Shown here piece after piece: positions 44,131 to 53,517 of a stretch of DNA of 64,000 bases; position 1 is the stretch's first letter; every line of letters begins with the position of its first letter. The translations under genes were made by a program, and so were the position numbers. The notes under the pieces are model-generated. The model was not told the origin of the DNA and did no database searches. It saw only the letters and a program-made list of their open reading frames with translations. The stretch lies in NCBI RefSeq assembly GCF_004346685.1, contig NZ_SMCO01000004.1, forward strand, positions 122,727-186,726. The letters run 5' to 3'. The DNA comes from Sulfurirhabdus autotrophica (GTDB taxonomy: Bacteria > Pseudomonadota > Gammaproteobacteria > Burkholderiales > SMCO01).

Positions 44131-45744
44131 TTGCAGGAACCAGAATTTCCAGCTGACGAGTCGCATCGTATTGAAGTGCTGCATTCTTTGCATGTCCTTG
44201 ATACCCCACCCGAGGAACGCTTTGATCGCATTACGCGAGTGGCACAACGCTTGTTTGATGTGTCTATCGCTCTGGTTTCGCTGGTGGATACCGATCGTCA
44301 ATGGTTTAAATCCTGTCAGGGACTGAGCGCGAGCGAGACACCTCGGTCCATTTCATTCTGTGGCCATGCTATTTTGAGTCCTGATACTTTTGTCGTTGCC
44401 AATACACTGGCTGATCTGCGCTTCGCTGATAATCCGCTTGTAACGGGTCCTCCAAATATCCGTTTTTATGCTGGCCATCCACTTCAGGCTGCTGATGGCA
44501 GCTTACTCGGGACATTGTGTATTATTGATGATAAGCCCAGAAATTTCACACCGGACATGCTGGCTTTGCTTGCGGACCTTGCCGGTTGTGTAGAAAGAGA
44601 GCTTAACCAGCAGACCTTGGTTGAAGCAATGGCAAATGTACAGGCCAGTCACATGCAATTGCATCAATCTCGACAGCAATTGCAGCATGTGCTTTCTTGT
44701 AGCCCTTCGGTGACCTATACACTTAATTTAGATTGTGGAAGCTCAAAGCTCACGTGGGTAAGCGAAAATATCAAGCGTTTTTTCGGTTTTAATTCTGATG
44801 AAATATTAGCGGAACCAAACTGGTGGGAAAAGCATGTTCACGACGAGGACCGCGAATCGGCAATTAATGCAATATCTGCTCTGCTAGAAAATGGGCATAT
44901 TGTTCGCAGTTACAGATTGCGAAATCATGCCGGGCAATATATCTGGGTACGAGATGAACTGCAGATGCTGGAAAATGATGGCGATATTCGACAAGCAGTG
45001 GGGTCGTGGAACGATATTACAGAGTACAAGAAAGTAGAGCGGTTAAAAAAGGAGTTTGTTTCTACAGTCAGCCACGAACTGCGTACGCCATTGACCTCTA
45101 TCAGAGGGTCTCTTGGCCTTGTTGCGGGTGGTGTGGCAGGTGAATTGTCTCAACAAGCCAAAAGCCTAGTGGACATAGCCTTTAAAAATAGCGAGCGGCT
45201 GCTAGGGCTGATCAATGACTTGCTGGATGTGGAAAAAATAGAGTCTGGCAAAATGAAATTTGATCTCAAGCCATTTCGTTTGATGGAAATTGTAGACCAA
45301 AGTTTGGAAAACAATCAGGGTTTTGCGCAACAATACGGGATCAGTTTTGAGTTGGCAGGGCGGATTTCCGAAAACGTGCATGTGATGATCGATGAAATGC
45401 GTTTAATGCAAGTGCTCTCAAATCTGTTGTCCAATGCTGCAAAATTTTCACCCAAGGATGGCGTTGTTGAAATTGGTGTAACCCAAAATGGAAAACGATT
45501 GCGGGTTAGCGTTAAGGACCATGGGGCAGGCATTCCGCAGGCTTTCCAGTCGAGTATATTCCAAAAATTTTCGCAGGCAGACTCTTCAGATACACGTCAA
45601 AAAGGGGGAACCGGGCTTGGCCTTAGCATCGCTAAGGCTATTATTGAGCACATGCATGGCACAATTGGTTTCGATACCGTAGAGGGAGAATGCGCAACTT
45701 TCTGGTTTGAATTGCCGCAATGGGATGGTGAACCGGGATCTTAG
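44131..45744 (+). CDS. Soluble GAF-PAS sensor histidine kinase
   Basis: Cytosolic kinase of 537 residues with no membrane segment. Domains: GAF (about 12-160, with RITRVAQRLFDVSIALVSLV), PAS with PAC segment (about 185-300, ending AVGSWNDITEYKK), HisKA with FVSTVSHELRTPLTSIRG (His near 317), and HATPase with the N box NLLSNAAKFSP, G1 VKDHGAGIP and G2 GGTGLGLSIAKAI. The start is TTG with a strong AAGGAG; the next ATG would cut into the GAF domain. No response regulator is adjacent, so the partner lies elsewhere. GAF/PAS ligands are unknown. Confidence 0.92.
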   Translation: MQEPEFPADESHRIEVLHSLHVLDTPPEERFDRITRVAQRLFDVSIALVSLVDTDRQWFKSCQGLSASETPRSISFCGHAILSPDTFVVANTLADLRFADNPLVTGPPNIRFYAGHPLQAADGSLLGTLCIIDDKPRNFTPDMLALLADLAGCVERELNQQTLVEAMANVQASHMQLHQSRQQLQHVLSCSPSVTYTLNLDCGSSKLTWVSENIKRFFGFNSDEILAEPNWWEKHVHDEDRESAINAISALLENGHIVRSYRLRNHAGQYIWVRDELQMLENDGDIRQAVGSWNDITEYKKVERLKKEFVSTVSHELRTPLTSIRGSLGLVAGGVAGELSQQAKSLVDIAFKNSERLLGLINDLLDVEKIESGKMKFDLKPFRLMEIVDQSLENNQGFAQQYGISFELAGRISENVHVMIDEMRLMQVLSNLLSNAAKFSPKDGVVEIGVTQNGKRLRVSVKDHGAGIPQAFQSSIFQKFSQADSSDTRQKGGTGLGLSIAKAIIEHMHGTIGFDTVEGECATFWFELPQWDGEPGS

Positions 45745-45796
45745 ATTTAGAGTCTGGCTTCTCGTGGAAAATTTGTTCCGAAAAGTAATTGATTGT

Positions 45797-45833
45797 AGCA
45801 ACCCAAGCACCGGGTGTGGTTACTTGGGTTGCT
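45797..45833. terminator. Hairpin between convergent kinase and ccdA genes
   Basis: Perfect 11-bp arms AGCAACCCAAG (45797-45807) and CTTGGGTTGCT (45823-45833) flank a 15-base loop between convergent genes. The minus-strand side runs into an A/T-rich stretch with several T residues. It probably ends the ccdA transcript. Confidence 0.65.
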
Positions 45834-45839
45834 GCCTGA

Positions 45840-46568
45840 TCAGAATAAGGTTGTAAGTGTAATCCACGCATCAGGCAGCGAGTTGACAACCAGTGCCTCC
45901 AGTTTTTTATCCAGGCCAGAAAGTATGGCCACGCCTACCAGTATAATCAGTATGCCAAATCCTTTCTTAAGCCCATCGATATGCTTTAATACCCAATCTC
46001 GCGAACGATTAAATCCAGCTCTTGAAGCATAGGCGATTGCAACCAGTGGCACTGCTGCGCCAAAACCAAATAGCCCAAGAATTAAAGCGCCTCTTCCCGC
46101 CCCGCCTTCGCTTGCCACCAGCGTCAGAGTAGTTGCCAGAATTGGACCTGAGCAAGGACTCCAGATCATGCCAAGCAGCCCACCGAGGGCAAATGCGCCC
46201 AGCAACGAACTGCTGTCCAGTTTGCTGGAAGCCTGGTTTGCATTGGCTGCCAATGGGGTCATTAAATGCGTGAAACGTTCATTCAGCGCGGGAACCAGCA
46301 TGACAATACCGAAGGCTATTAAGAGTACTGCGCCAGCGGTACGCACTGAGTCGGAATCGATATTGAGCGCGGCACCTAATGCACCAACCAAAACGCCCAC
46401 CAGCGCAAACGATGTGATCATGCCTGCACCTATCGCCAGTGGGGCAAGGCGATTATTTTGCACTGCCCCCCCGACCACAAGCGGCAATATGGGAAATACG
46501 CATGGCGACAGGGTAGTAAGACTGCCTGCGGCAACTGCTAACCATAGTTCTGTGACACCTGCGCTCAT
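45840..46568 (-). CDS. ccdA: CcdA-type cytochrome c biogenesis / thiol transfer membrane protein
   Basis: Polytopic membrane protein of 242 residues resembling CcdA, the short form of the DsbD membrane domain that carries electrons from cytosolic thioredoxin to the periplasm. The first Cys is in GSLTTLSPCVFPILPLVVGG near residue 23 and the second in GMIWSPCSGPILATTL near 140. About six membrane segments are visible. The thioredoxin-like gene lies 67 bp upstream in the same direction and is the obvious partner. Confidence 0.93.
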   Translation of the reverse strand: MSAGVTELWLAVAAGSLTTLSPCVFPILPLVVGGAVQNNRLAPLAIGAGMITSFALVGVLVGALGAALNIDSDSVRTAGAVLLIAFGIVMLVPALNERFTHLMTPLAANANQASSKLDSSSLLGAFALGGLLGMIWSPCSGPILATTLTLVASEGGAGRGALILGLFGFGAAVPLVAIAYASRAGFNRSRDWVLKHIDGLKKGFGILIILVGVAILSGLDKKLEALVVNSLPDAWITLTTLF

Positions 46569-46635
46569 TTTTGCCTCATTTGTGTTGATTTGAATTTAAT
46601 TGTAAACATGTGATGTTGTTTTTGTTGAAATCGCT

Positions 46636-47016
46636 TCATAAGGCACTTTGTAATGCGGCCTTGATTTTTTCTGGTGAGGTTTCTCCGGCTATTCTTGCTG
46701 TTTCAGCGCTGCCTTTATACACAATAATGGTCGATTGCACGCGTACGCCCAGTTTTCGCTTAAGGTCTCTTTCTTTGTCATAGTTCACTACCAATACGGT
46801 CATATTGAGTGATTTGTCATCCTTGAAGCTGTTAAGTACTTTTGTTTGAGCACGACAGGTAGGGCACCAGTCAGCGTGGAAATGCAATGCAACGGGCAGA
46901 TTTGCTTTTTGCGCCTCTTCGAGTGCTTTGGGAGAATAGGGCTGTATTTCTAAAGCCTGTGCAGTCAGAACCGTCAAGGCAAGTGCAGCAGTGGCGAACA
47001 ATTGAGCAAGTTTCAT
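46636..47016 (-). CDS. Periplasmic thioredoxin-like protein
   Basis: Exported thioredoxin-fold protein of 126 residues. The signal peptide ends near ALTVLTAQALEI. The active site is HFHADWCPTCRAQTKVL near residue 51 (CPTC), and the cis-Pro region comes later as GVRVQSTIIVYKG, where the usual Pro is not obvious (Ser-Thr). It is co-directional with ccdA and probably receives electrons from it to reduce periplasmic disulfides, for example in cytochrome c maturation. Confidence 0.9.
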   Translation of the reverse strand: MKLAQLFATAALALTVLTAQALEIQPYSPKALEEAQKANLPVALHFHADWCPTCRAQTKVLNSFKDDKSLNMTVLVVNYDKERDLKRKLGVRVQSTIIVYKGSAETARIAGETSPEKIKAALQSAL

Positions 47017-47200
47017 GATTTTTCCTAATAAGTATCAGTGTATGGAATAGTCGCGCTGTAGCCTTAAACCTTACAAATAAATTTATTCGGAAGTGCTGGA
47101 ATGGGGCATGCAAATACCCGGATGCCAGAATTGGAGAAGAAAAATTAAGCTATTGGGATTGTGGGTGGAATTAAATGGTTTGGGCGTTTATTATGGCTAT

Positions 47201-47557
47201 TCAGGCGCCATAGAGTTTGCTTCTGAACATGAAATAGACGGCTCCGATCAAACACAGGCCTGCCCATAAATAATCGAGTTTTAAAGGTTCTTTTAAATAA
47301 TAGACCGTGAATGGGACAAATATTGAAAGCGTAACGACCTCTTGCAGTATTTTGAGCTGACCGATAGACATGACGCTGTAGCCAATCCGGTTTGCCGGTA
47401 CTTGAAACATATACTCAAACAGGGCAATTCCCCAGCTAACCATAGCGGCAATAATCCATGGTTTATTATTGAGCTCTTTCAAATGGGCATACCAGGCGAA
47501 CGTCATGAATATATTGCTGCAAAGCAAAAGCGTGATGGCAGTAAGCGCTGGTCTCAA
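47201..47557 (-). CDS. DUF486/DMT family small membrane protein
   Basis: Small membrane protein of about 118 residues with four hydrophobic segments, of the DUF486 group in the drug/metabolite transporter superfamily. The pattern CSNIFMTFAWYAHLKELNN and the end CLIGAVYFMFRSKLYG are typical. The frame is open to an ATG at 47593. The TTG at 47557 with GAGGG about 8 bp ahead gives an N-terminus closer to the family, so it is preferred with moderate confidence. Function unknown. Confidence 0.82.
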   Translation of the reverse strand: MRPALTAITLLLCSNIFMTFAWYAHLKELNNKPWIIAAMVSWGIALFEYMFQVPANRIGYSVMSIGQLKILQEVVTLSIFVPFTVYYLKEPLKLDYLWAGLCLIGAVYFMFRSKLYGA

Positions 47558-47642
47558 AAGTAGTCCCTCAGTATAAAGTGCAAATAACAACAAGTTAGAA
47601 CTGTCAAAATATAGGTGAGTAATTTACTGGAAATAATACAAA

Positions 47643-47667
47643 TAAAAAAGGGCGCCCGAAGGCGCCC
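47643..47667 (-). terminator. Rho-independent terminator of the porin-glnK-amtB operon
   Basis: On the minus strand, a GGGCGCC stem (7 bp, 47650-47656 with 47661-47667) closes a stable TTCG loop and is followed by seven U residues. It is about 40 bp past the amtB stop, ideal for ending that operon. Confidence 0.93.
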
Positions 47668-47709
47668 TGGTTTTCTCATCACGAAAAACTAACCGTGGTG
47701 GGAAGGTGG

Positions 47710-49137
47710 TTACTCGATACGCTCACCGTGCAGCGCAATATCCAGACCTTCGCGTTCCTCTTCTTCGGAGACACGCAAACCGATGATCGCGTCAATCACT
47801 TTCAGGATAATGAAGGTAGCGATTGCACCGTAGATCAAGGTTGCACCTACACCCAGAATCTGAGTCATGACCTGACCGCCGTTACCTTCCAGCATGCCCG
47901 CTGTACCGCCGATGTTCTTGACAGCAAACACGCCTGTCAGAATCGCGCCAACAATACCGCCGATACCGTGTACGCCGAAGGCATCCAGAGAGTCATCGTA
48001 GCCCATCATGCGCTTGAGAGAAGTAGCACCCCAGAAGCAGACGACACCAGAGACCAGGCCGATCACCAATGCACCCATCGGGCCAACAAAACCGGAAGCT
48101 GGCGTGATGGCAACCAGACCAGCAACAGCACCTGAAGCAATACCCAGAACGCTTGGCTTACCTTTAGACATCCATTCAGCAAACATCCAGGCAAGTGCGG
48201 CAGCAGCAGCAGCTATCTGTGTAACAACCATGGCCATTCCGGCACGTCCGTCAGCAGCCAGTTCAGAACCGGCATTGAAGCCGAACCAACCTACCCATAG
48301 CATGGCTGCACCGATTACGGTAAGCGTCAGATTATGAGGAGGCATGGCTTCTTTGCCATATCCAATCCGTTTGCCAAGTACCAGCGCAGCGACCAGACCT
48401 GCCACACCCGCGTTGATATGCACAACCGTACCGCCAGCAAAATCAAGAATACCTTTGCCAAGTAACCAGCCGCCTGGTCCCCAAACCCAATGGGTAATCG
48501 GAGCGTAAACAACGATTGACCAGATTCCGATAAACCACAGCATGGCAGAAAATTTCATACGGTCTGCAAAGGCTCCGGCGATCAGGGCTGGGGTGATGAT
48601 AGCAAACGTCATCTGGAAGGTCATGAAGACTGATTCCGGAATCGATAAGCCATTCAAGCCGTCAACCGTCAGATCTTTAAGGAAGAGCTTGCTCAAACCA
48701 CCGACATAAGCCCCCCCTTCACTGAAGGCCAGGCTGTAACCGACGATGAACCAGATCAGCGTTGCCAGTGCAGTAATCGCAAAGCTTTGCATCAGTGTGG
48801 CAAGGACGTTCTTTTTACGAACCATACCACCATAGAACAAAGCTAATCCGGGAATGGTCATGAACAGCACCAAAGCGGTAGCAGTTAGCATCCAGGCTGT
48901 ATTACCTGAATCCAGTTTTGGAGGAGGTGCGGCAGCTGGCGCAGCTTCTGAAGGAGCTGGAGCAGCTGCCGGTGTAGCAGCAGGGGCTGCCTCAACTGGC
49001 GCAGCGACAGCTTCCGGAGCAGGTGCAGCTTCTGTAACAGCTGGTGTGGTAGAAATGGCACCGGGTTCTTCTGCAAGTATCCCGGTACTGAATCCAATTG
49101 CGCCCAATAGGGCCAGAGCTGAAATCAAACGTTTCAT
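47710..49137 (-). CDS. amtB: Ammonium transporter AmtB
   Basis: Trimeric inner-membrane ammonium channel/transporter of 475 residues. A signal peptide (to about 22) is followed by an unusually long Ala/Pro/Glu-rich linker of about 55 residues before the first membrane segment (GNTAWMLTATALVLFM). The twin-His pore is visible in GGTVVHINAGVAG near residue 235 and DAFGVHGIGGIVGAI near 390. It is preceded by glnK (12-bp gap), whose product blocks the channel under nitrogen excess. The operon is likely NtrC/sigma-54 controlled. Confidence 0.97.
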   Translation of the reverse strand: MKRLISALALLGAIGFSTGILAEEPGAISTTPAVTEAAPAPEAVAAPVEAAPAATPAAAPAPSEAAPAAAPPPKLDSGNTAWMLTATALVLFMTIPGLALFYGGMVRKKNVLATLMQSFAITALATLIWFIVGYSLAFSEGGAYVGGLSKLFLKDLTVDGLNGLSIPESVFMTFQMTFAIITPALIAGAFADRMKFSAMLWFIGIWSIVVYAPITHWVWGPGGWLLGKGILDFAGGTVVHINAGVAGLVAALVLGKRIGYGKEAMPPHNLTLTVIGAAMLWVGWFGFNAGSELAADGRAGMAMVVTQIAAAAAALAWMFAEWMSKGKPSVLGIASGAVAGLVAITPASGFVGPMGALVIGLVSGVVCFWGATSLKRMMGYDDSLDAFGVHGIGGIVGAILTGVFAVKNIGGTAGMLEGNGGQVMTQILGVGATLIYGAIATFIILKVIDAIIGLRVSEEEEREGLDIALHGERIE

Positions 49138-49149
49138 GATGGACTCCCC

Positions 49150-50381
<1,232 letters not shown>

Positions 50382-50436
50382 GATGTGTTTTCCTTCAAGT
50401 AAAGATAATGAAATAATTTAGTTGCATATTCTCTTT

Positions 50437-50452
50437 AGCATACTTCGTGCCA
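50437..50452 (-). promoter_or_regulatory. Sigma-54 promoter of the porin-glnK-amtB operon
   Basis: On the minus strand TGGCACGAAGTATGCT matches the consensus TGGCACG-N4-TTGCW at all but one position, with exact GG-to-GC spacing. The start site would be near 50425, about 45 bp before the porin ATG. Two NtrC-like sites lie upstream. Confidence 0.88.
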
Positions 50453-50513
50453 GATTTTTTTTCATTTAAAAACAATATATTACTATTTGTCATTAAATCA
50501 ATTACGTGTGCAA

Positions 50514-50530
50514 CGCACCAAAATAGTGCT
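50514..50530. promoter_or_regulatory. NtrC-binding site 1
   Basis: CGCACCAAAATAGTGCT fits the NtrC palindrome TGCACCA-N3-TGGTGCA with three mismatches. It is centred about 97 bp upstream of the predicted sigma-54 start, a normal enhancer position. Confidence 0.7.
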
Positions 50531-50544
50531 CGGCTAAATGTGTG

Positions 50545-50561
50545 CGCACGATAATGGTGCG
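50545..50561. promoter_or_regulatory. NtrC-binding site 2
   Basis: CGCACGATAATGGTGCG fits the same NtrC palindrome with three mismatches. It is 31 bp from site 1, about three helical turns, on the same face, as in classic paired NtrC enhancers. Confidence 0.7.
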
Positions 50562-50685
50562 TTATATAATTGCAAAATTTTTCAGAGTTGTTTATGGTGC
50601 TATGCCTAATTATTCTTTTGGCATGGTAAACCAAGCATTACAGAGTAATTTTTGATAAAATACAATTTTTAAGGAATGAGAAATC

Positions 50686-50940
50686 ATGTTAAATCAAAAG
50701 ATTCTGGAAGAAATTAACAGTAAAGTCAGTGAGCTGGTTTCTCAAAGCCCGGTAAAAGATATTGAGAAAAACATGCGTGCCATGTTGGCTGGTACATTCA
50801 GTCGGTTAGATCTGGTGACGCGTGAAGAATTTGACGTGCAACAGGAAGTGTTACTGCGGACTCGCGAAAAATTGAACCAGCTGGAAGCGCGAATGGCGGA
50901 ATTGGAAGCGGCTGCAAAAAATACCCAAAGTGAAGGGTAG
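50686..50940 (+). CDS. ubiK: Ubiquinone biosynthesis accessory factor UbiK
   Basis: Small protein of 84 residues of the UbiK/YqiC (BMFP) family, a helical trimer that supports the Ubi complex in ubiquinone synthesis. The N-terminal helix has ILEEINSKVSELVSQSP, and the C-terminal coiled coil has DLVTREEFDVQQEVLLRTREK and LEARMAELEAAA in heptads. It is divergent from the ammonium operon and directly upstream of comM, a standard order in betaproteobacteria. Confidence 0.93.
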   Translation: MLNQKILEEINSKVSELVSQSPVKDIEKNMRAMLAGTFSRLDLVTREEFDVQQEVLLRTREKLNQLEARMAELEAAAKNTQSEG

Positions 50941-51024
50941 GGTTTCCCTGTTCTGTAATTGACTGGCCAATGTGCCGGCCATGCTTTCGGTTTTTCACTG
51001 ACATCTGAACTTAGCTAATACCCT

Positions 51025-51291
51025 ATGAGTCTTGCCATCCTATATAGTCGTTCCCTCTCCGGGATGGACGCGCCACTGGTCACAGTGGAGGTGCATTTAT
51101 CCAATGGGCTGCCCAGTTTTACCATCGTCGGTTTGCCTGAAGCAGAGGTAAAAGAAAGTAAAGACCGGGTGCGTGCAGCATTGCTGACTGCCCGGTTTGA
51201 GTTTCCGGCGCGCCGTATCACTGTGAATCTTGCCCCTGCTGATCTTCCCAAGGTGTTAAACGTCAAGTTAATTGCGACTGGTTCACAATAA
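51025..51291 (+). pseudogene. comM: comM (yifB) 5' fragment, interrupted by insertion
   Basis: The first about 76 codons match ComM/YifB, the helicase-like Mg-chelatase family protein that aids recombination during transformation: LAILYSRSLSGMDAPLVTVE, LPSFTIVGLPEAEVKESKDR, and ARRITVNLAPADLPK. Normal ComM then continues with an acidic-glycine-Arg-Phe-Asp stretch and about 400 further residues including AAA motifs. Here the frame changes at about 51253 into 12 unrelated codons and a stop at 51289-51291. The remainder of comM is not found in the window. ComM should therefore be inactive unless another copy exists. Confidence 0.92.
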
Positions 51292-51320
51292 CTGCGAATG
51301 AACTCACAGAATTTGCGACC
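51254..51320. mobile_element. Putative end of a Tn7/Tn5053-like transposon in comM
   Basis: The foreign sequence in comM starts with TGT at 51254. It carries three direct copies of a motif centred on TGCGA, at 51273, 51293 and 51314: TTAATTGCGAC, ATAACTGCGAA and AATTTGCGACC. Spacing is 20 and 21 bp, two helical turns. Terminal TGT plus an array of about 20-bp-spaced transposase sites is the architecture of TnsB/TniA-type ends. comM is a known target of Tn7-like AbaR-type islands in Acinetobacter. The opposite end is not in view. Confidence 0.65.
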
Positions 51321-53208
51321 AGAACTGGAACAATCGCTTGAACATCGTTCATTAAGTGGGATGGAGGGACTTTGGAAGGTAGTCCATCATGGAAATCTAA
51401 AAACCGCAGTTCTTCCAGAAAAAACTCCCAGGCTCGTCATTTATTTTAGAAAGCTGGTTAACCAGCATAATCCAATTACGCCAGCCGATTTTGAGACGCA
51501 AGGTATGGCTGTCGCCAAAGAGGTGCCTGCGGCAGAGTTGATGCGATTGCCGTTAAACGTTTTAATTGAAAACTCTCGAATTGCGAGAGACCCATGCCTT
51601 CCTCTACCTTCTGAAGAAATGGGTATCCTAGATGTTGATTTTAGTAAATCAAAGTTTAAGCTTATCAGCAGGCATGCCAAATTTCACAAAACCAATGAGT
51701 ATGTAATTCCTTATATGGACGGCAGGAGTCCTTTGTATGATTCAGTGGGAGGGAGGGCATACTATGTCGCTATTGAATACAAGGGTGATCCATTTGGAAT
51801 CATAATCCCTTGCGCTGAAGTGTTTCGATTCTTTTATTGCACTTCAAGTCGGATGCTTTACACAATCCTGTCTGACAAAATCCTCAATCCAGATCGTTTC
51901 ATTATCGATCCGGCCAGATCTGGTACTCAAGAGGATAATCCGAAGATCGCAGCCATCTGGCTACGACAATGGATGTTGAATAGCGACAGACGCCATATTG
52001 CGAGGTTATTTTTCACGCCAGATGCATTTGAAGAAGCAAAAACTATTTTCTTGAGGGCTAGTGGCAACGTAGGTGATGGCGCGTTTAAACATGCACTTAT
52101 AGCCTCACCGCCTAATCACGGTGAAATGAATTTGAAATGTATCTTCAAGCGACTCATTTCTAAAGGCCAAGAACGTTTTTTTGTTACCAGGCTGATAAGC
52201 GCGACAAATTGGACAATTCCATTTGATGAAATCCATTTTGGTCGTGATAACGATGCAAGAACGATAGCTTCGGATAAAGAAAGGGCTGAACTTCCGGAGG
52301 ATGAGCGTACTCAACGCCCAAATGTGTTGGTTGAAGGGGCCGAGATTAGCATTCTAGAAAACGTGCCGGGGGATAACTCTATTGTACCTGTGGAAATAAA
52401 CGATACTGAATTTGAATCGCGTTTTCCGGAGCTGGATAAAATTTACTCACCTCAAATAGAAAAAATCAACCAGTTCACCAAAAATGCAAAGGGTAAGAAA
52501 CAACTATTATTGGCTGACGGGTCTCTAATTGAAGGGTCTTCAGCTGAGCATGAAGGGTTGGTGAATGTAATTCTTCGCGCAATGGAGAAAGCCGCTGAAA
52601 TTAAACGGATTGAAAGGGAACGAGATGGGGCGCAATCTGAACCGTTAAAGGAGTTGGATGTAAGGCAAAGTAAACTCCATGACACAATTGAATATTTGGA
52701 ACTGGCGAGAGTTGATGATTACTATGCCAACCGGCTGCAAATCGATTACTTGCCAGTACTGGATGAGCTTGGATTAATAAAGGGAAAGCTAGTCAATCTC
52801 TTGCCTGAGTCCATTGATGACAAAAATCCTGTGTTTCTATATTTGGATGCGGACAAGTGTGTTCACCGCCCAGTTCTCATTGCAAGTCTCAATTTGGATG
52901 GAGAATCGAGATATCTCATCGACTTTATGCAACGCTACGGTCAAAGTAATACTTCATCGCTTGTATTGTGGCATCCGGATGGAAAGCTAATAAGCGATTC
53001 TATTTTAGATTACGCCATCAATCTATGCGTGAAGCATGGTGGCGTGAAATTGACGGATGGCCAACTTCTGATGAGTTTCTTCGGCAGCACATTCAAACAT
53101 ACTTTTGCGGAGAAAACCGCTAAGACAAAACCCCGTCAACTCATCGAAAAGATTTTTTCAAGAGAAAACAAAATGAATTGGCTGTGTGGAGTTGAAGTAA
53201 AGGATTGA
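51298..53208 (+). CDS. Unassigned 636-residue protein at the transposon end
   Basis: I do not recognise this protein firmly. It is soluble, with no signal peptide, and looks like three parts. The beta-rich N-terminal region (to about 240) includes YYVAIEYKGDPFGIIIPCAEVFRFFY, read here in two pieces across residues 155-180. A middle region includes ERFFVTRLISATNWTIPFDEI near 300. The C-terminal domain (about 440-636) includes HRPVLIASLNLDGESRYLIDF. The order and style of these blocks recall TnsE of Tn7, but this is only a memory-level resemblance. The ATG at 51298 lies inside the terminal repeats; Met at 51361 is an alternative start. It is lower in G+C than the genes to its right. Confidence 0.6.
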   Translation: MNSQNLRPELEQSLEHRSLSGMEGLWKVVHHGNLKTAVLPEKTPRLVIYFRKLVNQHNPITPADFETQGMAVAKEVPAAELMRLPLNVLIENSRIARDPCLPLPSEEMGILDVDFSKSKFKLISRHAKFHKTNEYVIPYMDGRSPLYDSVGGRAYYVAIEYKGDPFGIIIPCAEVFRFFYCTSSRMLYTILSDKILNPDRFIIDPARSGTQEDNPKIAAIWLRQWMLNSDRRHIARLFFTPDAFEEAKTIFLRASGNVGDGAFKHALIASPPNHGEMNLKCIFKRLISKGQERFFVTRLISATNWTIPFDEIHFGRDNDARTIASDKERAELPEDERTQRPNVLVEGAEISILENVPGDNSIVPVEINDTEFESRFPELDKIYSPQIEKINQFTKNAKGKKQLLLADGSLIEGSSAEHEGLVNVILRAMEKAAEIKRIERERDGAQSEPLKELDVRQSKLHDTIEYLELARVDDYYANRLQIDYLPVLDELGLIKGKLVNLLPESIDDKNPVFLYLDADKCVHRPVLIASLNLDGESRYLIDFMQRYGQSNTSSLVLWHPDGKLISDSILDYAINLCVKHGGVKLTDGQLLMSFFGSTFKHTFAEKTAKTKPRQLIEKIFSRENKMNWLCGVEVKD

Positions 53209-53517
53209 TCGCTTGAAAGATATTCGATTTCGAAATTAAACAGGGATGCGAATGCCTTTTTTACATAATTAGTGTTGTTGATATTTCGGCTTAGCGTCTT
53301 ACGCCTGGTTACTGAAATACTCTTTGAGTTGAAAAGAGTAGAGTGACGTATTAAAGGTCTTCAAACAAACGTCCCATAAGGCTGGTTGCGCGAACTATTC
53401 GAGTATAAAGGTAATTTTATGGTATTTGCGCAGAGAATAATCAACAGGCTGTTCTCCCAATGTAAAACTGTAATATATGAAGGGTAAAGTTTTCCATACT
53501 ATTATGGAGAGCCGATT
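53209..53517. other. Non-coding stretch after the 636-residue gene
   Basis: No convincing gene, no return of comM sequence and no inverted copy of the TGCGA end repeats was seen here. The stretch is A/T-rich and presumably holds the promoter of the PstS-like gene. A clear TGGAGAG Shine-Dalgarno lies about 7 bp before its ATG. Confidence 0.5.

Noticed and set aside
50941..51024. GGCC-N8-GGCC near the end of ubiK as a terminator
   Set aside because: Only four paired bases and a large gap before the T-run; not convincing.
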